Origin: a virus
Length of the DNA stretch: 31,195 nucleotides
IMG/VR virus record: IMGVR_UViG_3300022751_000237
Coordinates: 1-31,195 of that record
Strand: one strand, 5' to 3'
Made by a program: the position numbers and the translations under genes. The first letter of the stretch is position 1; every line of letters begins with the position of its first letter. Of the stretch, positions 30,834 to 31,195 are shown in pieces. Below the pieces are notes generated by a model. It had not been told where the DNA came from and did no database searches. It saw only the letters and a program-made list of their open reading frames with translations.

Positions 30834-31195
30834 AACTCATCTTCATTTCGTAATAAAATCCTATTTGATACCCCCCCCTTAATATTATAATATTCCCAAT
30901 AATTTCTATCTCCGTTCGCCATATTTGGCGCGTGAAAATGCAGGACTCTATCATCCTCAAATTTAATCCTTGCATAAGCTGCCCACTCACCCCAACGGTA
31001 CCCAAAATTTCTTGTTGTTGATGCATCCCTAATTTTTTGCATTGCATCATCAAGGTCTGTTCGATTTTTGAATTTCAGCTGGTAGGTATCATCTTCATAT
31101 AAGTTATCAACGATTAAATGTTTTTTATTCGTCGGTAATTTTAAAGATTTCAAAATGCTTTTTAATTCTTTACTCACTTCTAATTTTGTTTCCAT
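30830..31195 (-). CDS. Hypothetical protein, 121 aa
   Basis: A soluble protein whose start codon is at the window edge, so upstream sequence is not visible. The N-terminal part is helical and charged (METKLEVSKELKSILKSL). The middle is rich in Trp, Tyr and His (RNFGYRWGEWAAYARIKFED, NYWEYYN). A C-rich run (seven C at 30872-30878) lies in the last part of the gene; on the coding strand it is a G-run giving KGGV. No family is recognised. It converges with the XRE gene and overlaps it by four bases. Confidence 0.65.
   Translation of the reverse strand: METKLEVSKELKSILKSLKLPTNKKHLIVDNLYEDDTYQLKFKNRTDLDDAMQKIRDASTTRNFGYRWGEWAAYARIKFEDDRVLHFHAPNMANGDRNYWEYYNIKGGVSNRILLRNEDEF

Noticed and set aside
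1-31195. tRNA genes, CRISPR arrays, insertion sequences, diversity-generating retroelements
   Set aside because: No cloverleaf-like sequence with a T-loop, no regular spacer-repeat array, no transposase and no reverse transcriptase gene were found by eye. Short or diverged examples could have been missed.

Overview
The window looks like most of a temperate tailed phage (a prophage or an episomal phage-plasmid) of a Bacteroidota host, probably Flavobacteriaceae. The DNA is AT-rich and start codons lack Shine-Dalgarno sequences. Several upstream regions carry the flavobacterial TTG ... TAnnTTTG promoter. The virion proteins resemble those of Bacteroidota siphophages: there is a long tape measure protein and no contractile sheath. 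The first and last bases coincide with gene starts, so I cannot see what flanks the element. I see no tyrosine integrase; the only recombinase is a small serine recombinase.

Layout. 1-1501: small rightward accessory genes, one with a GIY-YIG nuclease fold. 1537-2658: leftward genes, including a winged-helix protein of the replication-initiator type. 2659-3374: about 700 bp without a convincing gene, holding three 23-bp-spaced repeats, nested inverted repeats and paired G5/C5 hairpins; this is the best candidate for an origin or control region. 3375-5697: small protein, M15 endolysin, KAP P-loop NTPase. 5788-14377: ClpP-type prohead protease with scaffold-like tail, major capsid protein, tail-tube-like protein, portal, head-tail adaptor, 1123-aa tail fibre with a YadA-like head region, holin-like membrane protein and a 51-aa ORF. 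14472-24123: small and large terminase, tail assembly and completion proteins, tail/baseplate proteins and tape measure. 24280-27145: HNH endonuclease, a sigma-70 family factor, a small HTH-like protein and two cargo genes. 27516-28628: a conserved hypothetical protein and the serine recombinase. 28636-30470: a tight leftward operon (surface lipoprotein, secreted DUF4468-like protein, 94-aa protein, Abi-alpha/DUF4393 protein) facing a divergent XRE regulator.

How it may work together. The same two-box element (ACTTTACTTT, 12-13 bases, AGTAYTCTWT) occurs three times: just before the endolysin unit, just before the protease/capsid unit, and just before the terminase/tail unit. None of the three matches the host promoter well. 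The phage encodes its own sigma factor, with a changed promoter-melting segment, just after the tail genes. I infer that this factor turns on the three late units from these elements, two of which lie so close to the start codon that the mRNAs would be leaderless or nearly so. The KAP NTPase and the Abi-alpha operon look like cargo that protects the lysogen from other phages.

Another point of note is an in-frame amber codon (19191-19193) splitting one large tail gene, in a genome where TAG is otherwise used as an ordinary terminal stop.
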